Assembly (NCBI RefSeq): GCF_965638725.1
Contig: NC_134952.1
Coordinates: 54,352,065 to 54,416,064 of the forward strand
DNA: 64,000 nucleotides
Reading direction: 5' to 3'
From: Aptenodytes patagonicus
Lineage: Eukaryota > Chordata > Aves > Sphenisciformes > Spheniscidae
Shown: one piece after another, positions 40,530-53,380 of the stretch
How the letters are laid out: each line of letters starts with the position of its first letter
Numbering within the stretch: the stretch's first letter is position 1
Translations under genes and position numbers: made by a program
The notes under the pieces: model-generated
Told to the model about the DNA's origin: nothing
Seen by the model: the letters and a program-made list of their open reading frames with translations, nothing else
Database searches by the model: none

Positions 40530-41261
40530 TGCGGGACCCCGGCACGCCTGGGGGACGCGCGGGCGGGCAGGCGGCGCAGGACCCCGGCACCGCTGCCGGC
40601 GATCGCTGCGCCGGCAGCGCACCGAGGCGGGACACGCCGGGGGGGGTGGCCGGTCCCACTGCTCCGTCCGGGGCCGGTGCGCCCGGGGCCGAGCCCGAGC
40701 GGGCGCCAGCCTGCACCCAGCCCCCCGGCACCCCCGGGGGTGCGTCCCGACAACGACCCAGCGGAGCTGTCGGCGCTCCGGCCTCGGGCAGGGGAAAGCG
40801 TTTGACTCTGCAGGTTTCTGAACTTTATTTCTTCTGCTTCCTTCCTCCAGGGCTCTGCCGAGCCGGCAGATAGATGCGCTGGCGAAGCGCTCGGCTACTC
40901 CGCGCCCCCCTTCCAGGTGTAAAGTTTTCTGGTTCAGGGGACACTTTGAAATAAGCCTGAGACCGTTTAGCGGCATCACCTGCTTCCCATAAAACCCATA
41001 AAGCAATCCTCGGGGACCCAGGCAGGAGCGAGCGCCGCTAACGTCCGCCCGGCGTCGTCGCCGTGCCCTCACTCTCCACCTGCATCTCGCTTATCTACAG
41101 TCAATATTTTTATCCTGCCCGAGGAGGGATCCCGCTCGCTCCCGGCTCCGGGGCGGCATCCGTGACCAGCAGCTACGCCCCAGCCTCCCGCCGCCCCCCC
41201 GGCAGCCGGCGGGCACCGAGCCGCCCCCGCTTCTCCCTGGGAGCAGTGCGAGGAGGCACGC

Positions 41262-41285
41262 TTATTTATTTATTTATTTATTTAA
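41262..41285. repeat. (TTTA)n microsatellite
   Basis: About six TTTA units at the edge of the GC-rich block. Confidence 0.9.
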
Positions 41286-41300
41286 CCCACCAGCCCAGTT

Positions 41301-44300
41301 TCTGAAAGAGCCGTGTGCGATAATGTCTCCTGCAACATCTTTTCTCTAAGATCCCCTTTTAAAAAGGGGCGGTGGTGCATTATTTTTTTTTTTAACGTAG
41401 AAAGGCTAGTCCTTTTGCCTAAGTGTTTTTTCAGGGCGAGTTACTACCCGTGCTGAAGCTGGGAGAAAGCTTGCTGCTGGTTTCCACTGGAGTGGGGTTA
41501 GGCTGTCCACAGGGTTAGAGCAAAGCTGGGAGCCAGGGGAGGCAGGGATCCCCATCAGAGCAGACACTGGGCTCTTTTGTACTCTGTTTTTAAAAAAGCA
41601 ATGGAAAGTGGGCTAAATACTTCCATGCAGCTGATTTTCTTTGGATTTCAGTTGCTGCAGGCAAAAGTATCACTTTAGTATTTGTTTTGTATTTACCCAC
41701 ATACTCTTTTTTTAATTACTATTATTTTATTTTTCCCATGCTAGTGCTAATGCTGAACTAAGGGCTAGTGTTATATGAAGGTCCCTCAAAATCCTGACTC
41801 TCGGCAAGCTGTGATGATTTATAGGATGACTGTCACAGCTGTATACTCAACCCTACAGAAATAGTACAGTTGAGAGCTTGACTAAAGCTTATATAGGGGG
41901 TACTCATATAGTTCTCAGTCCCTAAGCCACTCCTCAGTGTCCTGGGGATGTATTATCCTGTCTGTGGAGAAGGACCTGAGGCTCGGCGACGTTAAGTAAC
42001 TCACTGTGGACAACAGGAGCCCAGGGCCAAACCCGGGCAGTGCAGGCTGTGTGCCGCCTTCTGCTTCTCGCACCATGCACTTTCTTCCAGTCACTTAGCA
42101 TTTCCAGTTACAAGACTGTTCAAAGCAGAGGATATTTAGCCTTGGGCTGGCTTTTCACCAGCGGAGAGATGGTTCACCCAGGCCGTGCCTCTTGGTAGGG
42201 TCATCCTTTCCCAGCACCTGGGGAAGCGGGATGCAGAGCAGATGTCTTGCCCCAGCTGTAGCCTGTTACTTAGGGTGTGTTGAGAGAGAGGGAGAGGTGG
42301 AGTTTTCTGTTGCAGGGTGAAGCTGAGCAACACTTTGGGAAAGATGGCAACTGGATGCAGGCTTCTGTGAGCAAAATCATTTTCCTGACCCATAGGTTGT
42401 TCCCTTGTCAAGTTTGATGAGGAGTACCTGGAGGTGAGGCAGCCAAAACCAGGCTGCGTACATTGCTCCTGTTGGAGCTTCCTCTCTGGTGTGGGTGAGA
42501 ACATGGGCCTGAGGTAGTCTTCCAGAGCACGCAAGAAGGTAAGGCACAGTCTGATGTGCAGAACATGCAGTACCCACCAGCCTCGGTCACCTCTCAAGTA
42601 GGAAGAATATCTGTTATTTTTCCAAAATTACTAGTGATGCAATGTTTGTAGTGAAGCTGTGATAAATATAGCCAGACCTGCATTGTTAGGTTGCGCCACT
42701 TACCGGAATGCCTTGCAAAAATACTCTCAGCAAATTTTCATGTGGTTCTTCTCTGGTCATGGAAAGACTTCTGGATGAAATAAATTATACTTTTATTACT
42801 TGGCTAGCAAAGCCTCCAAATAACCCTCTTCCCTACCCTACAGTTTGGTGACTTCCTCTCTGCATTGCAGAATATCCTGAAAGATTTTTGTTTAAAAAAG
42901 GCTTGAAAAACTGAAGTCTAGTGCTGTGAGGGTGGAAACTGGGACAGAAGGGCTCTGAATTGCCATTAGGCTCCCAGGGTTTGCCTGTTGAGAAAGATAG
43001 CGAAAGCTCAGAAGCATTGCTGGCTGTAACTTTGGGTTTAGCAAGACAGCTTCACTTGGATGCTGCAGTTGCCTGTGACTGCTGACTCCATCCCTGACAC
43101 CCCCCAGGGGAACTGTAGCGAGCAGTATTCAAAGCCGAGGCTGCAGGAGTGATGCACATTTTGAGGAAAGGCAGTTTTAGTTGGTTTCATTACCTAATTC
43201 TGCAAAGGCTGCTGGGAGTCATTGCAACGAAACCATTTCTCAACTGGGCTCCTTTAGGATTTAGGGGTGTGAAGACTCCGTGCTGTGTTTTTAATGGTGA
43301 TTTCACAGCCTTGGCCTGCAGGTTTTGGCTGCTCCAGGGCCTGGGGCGTAGTTCAGTGCTATTTAAGCAGCTGTGAGGGACTGGCAGTGTGCTAGGAAGT
43401 TCCTAGTACTGCCACACACCTGCCTGGGGCTGCTGTGACACTTGGGTGACACCCCCATGGCAGGTATCCTTAGGCCTGCAGCACTTCCATGGCTGGAGCT
43501 TGTGGTGGCAGCCCTGGAGCACAACCTCCCCGATGCTCTCCAGTGCTGAAGGGTACCTGGCTGTGCATGGGTGTGTGGCTATTCAACTACGGAGGTGTGT
43601 ATAGAGGGCACTAACCTCTGTGTATGCCTGGTTAAACAAGAGTTTAAAAAGTGCTTCATAGTTTTTCCACTAGTATTCCCACCCCAGGGGAAGTGGTATC
43701 TGGAAAGAATGCTTCTATCTTTGGTTTCTTTTTGTTTTGCAAGTAATGGAAGAAGAGCAAATAGAAGAGCATCATCCTGGCCCAACTGAAAACAGTGGGT
43801 CAAAACTTACCATTGAGACTCTGTGGTCGTAATTTTAAGTGTTCTTAAAACAGGGAGCAAGAAAAGCTATTCCCCAAAATAGAAATAAGAAAAATGAAAG
43901 ATGAGCATCTAAAGCCAGGCTTGTGGTTTTCAAAAGCTGCTGAGTGTTCAGAGGTTTTTCGTTGTTTCTGTGGCAGTTGGACGCTTGGGAAGGGAGGAAA
44001 ATTCAGCCTCTTAAATACCGAAGTAATATCTGTGGGTGCGTTTTGCAACCGTATTTGTTATACTTGCACACCTTGACTACATTGGTGGAGATGATGTAGG
44101 GACCTCACCCTGAGACTCCTGAAATAGATAGTGGTGCGGGATCAGGGTCTACGCAGAGGATCAGCAGGCGAGGCTGAATAAGACTCTTCAAAGTCTGCAG
44201 CAAATATTGGGAACAAATAGCTTGTTGTCTTCCTTTGGCAGACCTTTACCTTGTTTCTTCAAATAAACACCCAACAGATTATCAAAGTTGAGAACATTTT

Positions 44301-45389
44301 TTGTGAAAGCATCAATTTTGATGGATCCTCTTGATTTTCAAAAACTAAAATTTGAGAAATGTAAATGAAAAACATCAAGTCAAGGTGTCTATTTGACTGA
44401 AAGGAAAAATTACAGAGGCAATTCTGAGCAATGCCGTGCCCCACCAAAACTTGTGGCCCACTTACACGTCAATCTCAGTTTGCGTTTCCTGCGAATGTTA
44501 CAAATCTAACTGGTGAGATGAAGCAAACCGGTTCTGATAATTCAATGCACTTTTGCATTTTGGTTAATCTGTTTTTAAGATCACTGGCTTCTTGGTGAGG
44601 TTACTTGAGTGTTAATCTTTTGGAAAGAAAACTGATACTCTCAGAAAAATCTTCAGTTGGAGCAAGTTTTATTTATCTTCAGTTTTATTTTACTAATGGG
44701 CAGCATCAGATAGTTTAACCAGCTTTGTATATTTTCATTTCCACCTCTGAGATCAGTTTCAGATTTTGATGATACTAAATTGGTTTGAATAACAGCGTTA
44801 GCATCTGCCCCCTACTGAGCTGTTTAAAGATATTAGCTCTACTTTTGGAGCTTTTTGAAAAGTTATTTGAACTGCAGTGCCAGCGTGATCCATTTCAGCT
44901 TTTCTATTGCCGTTTCAGATTTTCCTTTAGCATCACATTATCCAGGAAAAATAGGTGTTAATGGCAACCACCCTTCAGAAGTAATAGGCTACAAAATTGG
45001 TAATAGGAAATTCCCGTGTTGAGGATACTGTATACCCAAAGTGGAAAATCCATGAGGGGTCATAATTTCCCATTCTGCAGGATCAACCTGCAGGAAGAAT
45101 AGTCTGGCCAAAACAGAATGTATTTAACAAAGCTTTTGTATTGTAAATAGTAGGACACAGTTACGTTTAACAAAATAACCTTTGAAGTTGTCTTATAAGC
45201 TGCTCTCTTGATCAATTTAAAATTTTAGGTGTACGCACCCCGCAATGAACTTTTTTATCAACATTTTACTGCAACTGAACTTCACGGCTTTTGCGCTCGC
45301 CTAATAAGAACGCGGTGGCTGCTCCGAGGCAGGTGTTCCGAAGGATGCCCTGAATCAACAGAGCGAGGTCTGACCTAAGTCAGAAATCG
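41301..45389. other. Intergenic region downstream of ATOH1
   Basis: AT-rich sequence without a recognised gene. The only recognised element is a MIR-like SINE near 41945. The open frames (longest 153 codons on - at 42136-42597) have no recognisable domains. Confidence 0.65.
41945..42072 (+). mobile_element. MIR-like ancient SINE fragment
   Basis: The blocks ggatgtattatcctgtctgt, then ggacctgaggctcggcgacg, then ttaagtaactcactgtgga, then caggagcccagggccaaacc, then cgggcagtgcaggctgtgtg follow the order of the MIR core and 3' region (gaggctcagagaggttaagtaac, then caaacccgggcag). It is diverged, as expected of a relic shared across amniotes. Boundaries are approximate. Confidence 0.6.
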
Positions 45390-45745
45390 CCGTGAAAAAG
45401 CACGGAGCGGCGCCAGTAAAAGCCGCCGCGCCGCTCCGGCCGCGCCGTCGGTTACCCCGCTTCCCAGCGCCGAAGCGGCTGGCGGCGCGTCTGGAACTTT
45501 TGCACGGAGAAGTGTGTCCCTGTAGGGATTGCTCTGCCCGGGGACGCTACCTTCTCGCCGCGCTGGGAGCGCGGGGGCGGCTCCCGGCGGCCCCGGCCCC
45601 CGCCGGCCCCGGCCCCGGCCCCCGCCGCCTCCCCGCGGCCGGGGCTGGGCGGCGCGGCGGGCTCTGTCCATGGTAGCCGCCGCCCGGGCCCTGCGGCCGG
45701 GCAGCTCCCAGCTCTGCCGCCGTGCTGCGGGCTCTAGAGACTCTT
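45390..45745. promoter_or_regulatory. Small CpG island, candidate promoter
   Basis: About 350 bp of CpG-dense sequence (many GCCGCC and GGCGGC) in AT-rich surroundings, with a G-quadruplex-prone C-rich stretch at about 45590-45632 (G-rich on -). It immediately abuts the long pyrimidine tract at 45761. Short open frames here match no known protein. It could be the start of an unannotated transcript in either direction. Confidence 0.5.
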
Positions 45746-45760
45746 TTGGGGTCTGTGGTG

Positions 45761-46025
45761 TCTTTTCTTTTTCTTTTCTTTTTCTTTTCTTTTTCTTTTC
45801 TTTTTCTTTTCTTTTTCTTTTCTTTTTCTTTTCTTTTTCTTTTCTTTTTCTTTTCTTTTTCTTTTTCTTTTTCTTTTTCTTTTCTTTTCTTTTCTTTTCT
45901 TTTCTTTTCTTTTCTTTTCTTTTCTTTTCTTTTCTTTTCTTTTCTTTTCTTTTCTTTTCTTTTCTTTTCTTTTCTTTTCTTTTCTTTTCTTTTCTTTTCT
46001 TTTCTTTTCTTTTCTTTTCTTTTCT
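45761..46025. repeat. 265-bp pure polypyrimidine array, (TTTTC)n type
   Basis: There is no purine on the + strand over about 265 bases. The unit changes along the array: 11-mers of the form CTTTTCTTTTT first, then a few CTTTTT hexamers near 45860-45890, then pentamers CTTTT to the end. The opposite strand is pure AAAAG-type purine. Such mirror-symmetric tracts favour triplex DNA and are usually highly variable in length. Confidence 0.95.
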
Positions 46026-49000
46026 ATTTATCCCTGCTGCTTGGCTCCGGTTTTGTTTCTTCCATTTAGTCCCTTCCTGCCGATACCAACTCCTACAAAA
46101 AAAAACCAACAAACCCAAACCCACAAACCCACCACAGTGAAAACCTTTTCACCCCGCCCTGTTTAATGCAGTGTGTATTTTTAATCTATATAGCATCTAT
46201 AGCCGTAAGACCCGAGTAATATGTGAAACATAGACGCTTGGCTCATTACACAGGTGACAGAGTAGTCATTTCCTCTGGGGTCAGCGGGCTGTCTTTTGTA
46301 TAAACTGTGCAGGATGATTTTCATTATGCTATAACTGAAAACAGATGATATTGATCCAAGCTGTATTTCAATTTGTGAGCTTTAATATGAAACAAAATAT
46401 TGAAGAAAAAGAAATGCTCAGAATGAACTATAAAGATACAAAGTTCTTGGAATAACTGTGCTAAGAACCAATCTTAAGACTGTCGAATCTTCAGGAATGC
46501 TGTCCATCGAGAGATCTACGGTTTGGTGATTTAATTTAACAATATTGCTCATCCAAAACAAGTACCATGTCAAAGTAAATTCTTCGGGCTGTTGAGTGGG
46601 TGATTTTTGACATATACATGAGATATACAAGGACTGGACAGGACTGGTAACTGTAGTAATTGTGTGTGGCATGGATCATATTTTCAGAGTGCAGAGCTGA
46701 TAGACCCAAAGCTTCAAGACAAAATTCAGCACCCCCGCAGGAAGAAAGCAGCACAGGTGTCTGAAATCACAGGGAGTCTCTCCTCGCTCTTCCCAGTGCC
46801 TCAGTCTGCTAGCTGACATGAAACAGCAGTTCTGCTGTAAGCTAACATCAGTTAGGAGACATTAGCAGGTGGCACAAATCAGGGGACAGACTTCTTCAGT
46901 GTCTCCCTGTCTGGCTCTGGCATGCCAGTGTAGCACGCTGCACTGGCAGGGGTAAGCTGTGGAGGTATAGGCAAGGCCTTTGCTCTCTTCCTTCTTTCTT
47001 TAACCGGATTTCCTTCTAACCAGTCTCTGAAACCTAAATAAAGGATGCAATTGGCAGATGCAAAGTAACATTTTTGCCCAAAATATTACCCACAATTTTT
47101 GCATAACTCGATCCTTCTTTGAAGCTCTCAACATCTGAGGTCTTGGTCTTTTAAAAACTTACTTATTAGCTTAGTTTATCACAAGGAAGCAATCTCTCTC
47201 CGGAGCTCATAGTCTCTGGTCCTTCTCTCTGTTTACACAGCCCAAGTGGATTTATATTGGCAGGAGCCTCCCCCTGAACTGCCTCTGTGTAGGGAGAATC
47301 CCAATAGTCTGTGACTGGCAGGGAAATACCTGTTTCCTTCTGAGCTGGCTCTACCCCCAGGATGTTAACCTGTCCTCTGCTGCAGCAGAGCCTCCATCTG
47401 AGAGAGATGAGAAGCAAACAGGATGAAAAACTGGGTAGGAGAGGGGTATTTTCTGTGGGGGGAAAAAAAAAGTAAGACAGAGACATGAAGGCTTATCGCT
47501 GGTTGAAATAAAAACACTGATATAAGTAGGTTTTAAAAGGTAAAACAAAAGATAACAAAAGCAAGGATTATAAAAACCCAGTTCCTGCAGATCTATAATC
47601 TGTCAGAATTTGCAATTATATTACAAAGCAGCATGCTTGATAAAATTAGGTTGTTTGCATAATAATTTAGTCCTGATATAAAAATAGAAAGAAAGAAATG
47701 CTTGTAGCATTAAAAAACAAAACAAAAAACAAACCAGAAGTATGGCATTCGAAAGTAGGTGTTTCATTCCTATGAAAGAAACAATGGCAGAATCGTGTGT
47801 CTTGGATCCACGGTGAAACAAGAACTTTTCACCCTTCCAAGAACTGTACTTCCAATTCCCTTCTCTCGGCTTGAACCAGTGCAGGAATTGGAAGCTGTGG
47901 CAGGATCCTTGTTTACCCTTCTCTGCGTAGTTGTGCTTTGCTCAGGCATGGCTGAAAACAGAATCTGATTTTTTTTTTTCCATTGTTTGTATTATGATAA
48001 CATTCTTGGTAAGCAGGTGAGCGTTGGAACGACAAGGGTGTAGCTCTTTATTACTCTAAGTCATCTTTATGCTCATAAATAAGCCTTTGGAATTGAATGG
48101 GATTACTCAACTGTGCAAGAGTGCACAGGATGTGCCCATAAACCGAGCTAAAACAAGCTATCCAACGTAACTAAAACAAGGATCCCACGCATGAAGCGAG
48201 AGCCCTTGTTGATGTTCTAAAACATTATTAAAACAATGATAGCGTATTTCATGTTGGTGTTGGTGCTTGAAGTTTCACTATTTCTAGCTTTGGTGATTTT
48301 ACGTGGGCAGCTTTAGGGCCTGCAAAGCCCTGCTCACACAGACAAACGTATGTGTATTTTAGCTGGAGTCATACGGGTGTCTCATTTAGGACTCTAATGC
48401 GATCACTCAGATAAGGGTGGTAAGCCCTGGCTTGGAATGCCTCGTAGTCGTTTATGCACTTAATGTACGAATGTATCTGAAACCAATTAAAGCAGGTGAA
48501 TTGACTGGATCAGTGCCTGGAGGATCTCTTCCACGCTCGTTAATCTTTGCCATTTAGGTTTCTGAAAACTTCTAAGTCATAGAACGCACCTCTCCCCTTA
48601 CAAAAGAAATAGATCCCTTACCGGATTCATACTTTTATTTAAGTATGAAAGTACTTATTTCCAGGGGCATTTCTGTTGGTTGGGTTATGTGAGACAGACC
48701 TCTGCTGAAAAAAGAAGAAAGCAAAATAGGAAAGTTCATCTCCTTCACTCAGAAGTTTACTTCCTTCCCATTTCTGTAGCAGGCACAACCGTTAATTTGC
48801 CAGCACAGCAATTTCTGCTGGCACGGGAACTGCTCATTGAAAAGGCTGCTACTACAACTCTGTGTGAATCTTCTACCAGAGGGCTCCCAAACAATGGTGT
48901 TTATAGTGGGTGTCTGCCCTTTGCTACGCAGCCATAAGGGGTGTTTCAAAAGCTCCCTACACGAATGAATACCTATTCAGTTAGCAGATGGGGATTTGGG

Positions 49001-52000
49001 AGGATAGGCAGAGCCCGGTGTGCAGTACTGAGCCCAGCCCGCTGCTGTGCCTGTTTTGAAAATTCACGTAGCTGCACATGTGTGTGCATGCTATTTTTCA
49101 GTCTGAAAAGAGGTGGTAAGTCATTCCTAAGAAAAGGTGGTAAATTGGATAACTGAAGAGCAGTTTCACTTGATATCGATAGCACTGAAAGCTTTAGTCC
49201 TGCTTGTAACAGGGAGGTACAGTGTGACAATGGAAAAGTCAATGAATCAGCTAAATATTTTTCCAGCGTAGAGAGTTGGTATTCAGATTTCTTTGCATTT
49301 TGGCTGTAAGTTTAGCTGACTCAAATTTTATCCAGGCTGGGGTTCTCTTGGTGTTAGTCCTGTTCCTTTTTAAAATGATGAAAATGAAGTTTTCTGAATG
49401 GGCAATAAAAACTGAGCGCACACGACAGGGTGTGTGCTCGACTGCCTTACCAACGTATCCTGGCCAGGTGGCATAAGGCCATACGAGCGCAGCATAACCG
49501 TGTCTTGTAGCATTTTAGTGGTACTATAACGTGTATTTTATAGCTGAAATAAAACACACAAAGAATTTCCTTTCGAAGCTTTGTGTAAAACTTGAGTCAC
49601 AGAAAGAAAAGAAAAAAGATAATTTACTGAGTTTCTGATATGTTATTTTTCTTTCTCAGATACATTGGCAATAGTGTGAATAAAGAAAAAAAACCCAAAC
49701 AAACAACAAACCAACCCTGAATGTGACACACAGGTGGATATAATTTTTCAAAATGTCTTTGTATGTTTCTGATCTTATTAGTGGAAATTGTTTCACTGCT
49801 GAGTCTTTAAAAAGCCCTTTCATAAAAGTCTCTTGAGAGGATTAGAGTATTAAATTTCTCAGAAGTTGTTTTGTCAGTATTTAATTTTTTAATGCAAAGA
49901 ATATAAAGGTTTAGCTGTTGGATTTAATTGGGAATTAAGCAACTGTGTATTTTCTTAGTACAAGATTTTCCTACAAAAATGCTTTGATTGTTTGCTAGAT
50001 TAAGAAAGAGGTGACTTTTTGATTTATTATATTGTCATGATGATATCATTACTGCTTTCTCTTTCCCCAGTGTATCTCTCTTCCTCTTCTCCATTTTTTC
50101 CTTAGAATCTGGGATTTGGACTAGACAGAATGTTGCTTATTCTGAAATCCCTCTAAAAGCTTCCTTTCTTGCCTCTCCATTTCATGCAGTAGTTTCATAG
50201 TTACCTCATTCCAACTATCTGTTTATGTCCTCACATCTCATCTTAAATTTTCCTGTGTTTCCTGGTATCTTCCTTAAAAAAATTCAGGCCCTCTTTATCT
50301 GCCATATACCTATGCCGTCTTTTATTGACCCATTTCCTTCACCTGTGACTGCAGGATGCTTTCTACCTTCTTTCTGTTCTTTTCCTCTCAACAGAGCCCC
50401 ACTCTATTTTCTTCACACTTTTTTTTGTATTTCATAGCATTTGCCATCTGAACACTGCAAGTCCTATTATGCACTTGGATGAAGTAAGCCGAAGTATCAT
50501 GCCTGATTATGTTTGGAATTAACGTCTCCTTTTTAGATATGGGGGACCCAGTTCAGAGCTGCTTGTCTAAGCTCTGTGATACAGTCAGGAATGAGCCAAC
50601 ACCTCCTGACTCACAGTTACCACTACAAGCTAGTCTTCGAAAGCAGAAATGATCAGAAGTTAGATGTTGCCTCCTGGTGAGACACCAGCAGTGGTATTTT
50701 GGCTGGGATAGTTGTATTGCCAGGCTTAGCCCCGAGACCGGTGCTATCCAGAGCTTAGCGCTAGGTGCTCGTGTCCCACTGGCCACTCTTCATGTCTTCA
50801 TCCCTCTTGCCCTGGAAACTATTTCAAGTGCATCTCTGTTTAATTCCTAACCTTAAACAATTAAACTTGTCAGGATTTTCCAATTAAATAACTTTGTGGA
50901 AAAGAAGTCTTGCTTTGTTGTGTGTTTTGCAAACTGTTCTGCAGAAAACCTCTCCGTTTCAAGTAACACTTCTTGAGATGTAGGTAGGTTTTGCAGGCTG
51001 CCAGGAACCCGTAACTCTGTCAAAGGTACTGGGCCTTGAAGGTCTTCTGCCTCTCGGAAGTCAGTCGTGATGAAGAGAGACTCAGACCTTCCAATGTGCA
51101 TGGCTCTGGGGGAAGCCCCCAATATCAGGACCATCATTAACCTGGGGCAGCGAAAGGCCTGAAATCCCATAGGGCGTGGTTTGGGGGTCTTGGATTATCT
51201 TGAGGGAGCCTGAAAGGAAAGTGATCTGAAGCAGTGGCAGTGCCTGGACCTAGCATGATCTGCCCAGAGCCTGCGACTCTGCAGCTGCTGTCGGAAACTG
51301 CCATTTCTCTCATTGCACAGGCATCACGCGAAATAGCTTTCATTTCAGAAACTCTGAGGTGGCATGTTGAAAATCACATCTTTCTCTGAATTTCCAGTGA
51401 ATGGGCACTGGAACAAAATCAAGTCTCAAAGCATTGATCTTCCAGCCAGCTTGACTAATTTCCTTCTCTTGAAAGGCAGAGGATTTACCACCAGCTCATT
51501 GTGTTGGTGAAAGTGCCACTAATACACAGGAATCTGATTCTGCCCTCTGCCAAGGGCACCACAGAGGATCAGGCCCCAAATTAATTGTAAGTGAGAGAGC
51601 CTTCTTTTCTTATTATTTATCAGCAGGCATGAATTTGGCTTTCCCATGAAAAGTGTAAACTCTAAATTACCAGGTTTTACAATTTACATGCATTTAATAA
51701 TTCTTAGCTTCCCTTTTTGCATTTCACTTGTTTGTTTTATCATCCTGTTCTCTTTGTCGGTAAGATTACAGTATGTGATGCACTTAATTATATATATATA
51801 TTAACAATTTGAACAGGATTTGTAGTTGTTTACATGATATATATCAGTGGGAGAACTGCAAAGGTGTGTCGTCTTAACTTTTTGAACCATCAACAAAACC
51901 AAGAACACATGCTTTACTGTTTTGGTTCATAAAATCCCAACCGAATGGGTATTGTGTGAACGATACGAAGTTCATCAGCACTACTCTGTATGTAAAAGCC

Positions 52001-53020
52001 CGCTTCAGTTGGTTTAAACTAGGCTGACGTGCATTCATTGTTAGTGCAGTATCTGAACACTCCTGGTTACAGCTGTAGCCAAAGTTTGGGTGCCTCTGAT
52101 GCCAAAAGAAATGTACGCAACTTTAGCTTGAAAAAGAAAAAATGGATGCCCGGTATTTGAATTTCATGGTGTGCTTAGTCCAGATCACATGTACTTTTTT
52201 TTTTATTGTTAACCTGCAGTTTGGGAAGCTTCAGCTTCTTTGTGCAGGTGTTGAGGAGCACACCTAGGGCAAGCTGAGAGCCAGCACCTGGGCTCCAATG
52301 CCCACAAGTGACTCAAACAAAACCGCTGCTGGTGCAAAGTAATGGAAACAAGAAGAGGGCCAGGTCTTAGTTTAGATGCTGAGCTGGAAAATCAAATTAA
52401 AAATGAGTCTTCAGAAGTCAGGGCCAGCACAGGGAAGTAAAACTGAGCATCCCCTGACCCAGCTTTTGTTGCTGTGCAGGGAAGCGGAAGCTCGTCCCTG
52501 CATGGAGGGCTGCGCGTGCCCGTGAGATGGCTGTGCTTCACAGACTTCTGTAAGCTGTCACTTGCTGGTTGGGGCACAGATCATTTTTTGATGTTTGTGC
52601 ATTGACTGACAAAATATGGTAATACAAGTGGTAAGTGGACACTGGTGTTTTGCTGAGCCACAAGGGGTGGCGAATTCAAGTGGCATTTGTGGATGCTGGG
52701 AAGATGCCCTGAGGGACAGGGCTGACATGGACTGGTGCTGGAAAACAGGGGAAATGTTTTAGAAACTGGTCAAGGCATTGGCAGTAATTTTCTTCCCGCT
52801 TTAGATGTTCTTTGCATTTTTTGTATTACTTTATAAAGATAAGACATATTTAATTTTGCTATGTAACAAATGCTGCAAAAATGACCTACAAGTAGATAAG
52901 TATTATAGCTCACGTTAACATGAAGTTTCACCTTGTTACACTTTTATTCGCTCCCATTTCTTTCTTTCAAACATGTAAGTGATATCAAGGCCTGTAAACC
53001 AAGCTGCTGGAATAAACTAG
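46026..53020. other. Intergenic region, AT-rich
   Basis: No gene or mobile element was recognised. It contains A/C-rich patches just after the array (46095-46135) and near 49687-49717, and a short (TA)n at about 51790-51801. The open frames are all short and without recognisable domains. Confidence 0.6.
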
Positions 53021-53380
53021 AAAATTGCATAGGCCAGGCAGGAGAAATAGGGTGGGAGGGATTTGGCTGCAGGTTATCAGCCATTAATTATTCATTTTGT
53101 AAACAATGAGGGAGTGTAAAAGCAGCCGGGGCAGGTAGGCAGAGGATTAGGTTGTAAGATAATAGAGATAGGGGAAAATAAGGAAAAAATCCTTAGCAAA
53201 CAAAACTGAATGTTATTCATAACTGCCACAAGCCTTCCTATACCGTAAAAGAAAACACCAGTGAATTATTAATCATTCTCATTAAGGTAATTGCACCTGT
53301 TTGACGACAGAGTTGGATATGATGCATATGACTTCAAAAGCCAGAGTTTTATAAAACATCAATAGAAAAGACGTAATTTG
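53021..53380. other. Candidate conserved noncoding element
   Basis: A low-repeat AT-rich stretch with several homeodomain-type cores (CCATTAATTATTCATT near 53081-53096 and GAATTATTAATCATTC near 53263-53278) and a TTGTAAACAATG segment (forkhead/SOX-like) near 53097. The density of intact motif-like words suggests an enhancer, possibly of ATOH1. Conservation cannot be tested here. Confidence 0.3.

Larger units (their letters stand above)
39001..41300. other. GC-rich intergenic block with possible regulatory islands
   Basis: There is no gene. Two AT-richer stretches inside the block (about 39830-39990 and 40140-40330) contain homeodomain cores and an E-box CATCTG at about 39880, and could be further ATOH1 enhancers. 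A TCF-like GTCAAAGG lies near 39079. Simple repeats at 39664-39718, 40449-40529 and 41262-41285 are listed separately. Confidence 0.5.

Noticed and set aside
45375..46124. Lys/Arg/Glu-rich 249-codon open frame on the minus strand, and Phe/Ser-rich frames on +
   Set aside because: These are translations of the (TTTTC)n array and the adjoining CpG island, not genes.
48625..48660. Small inverted repeat around catactt/aagtatg
   Set aside because: The arms are only seven bases and AT-rich; this is expected by chance.
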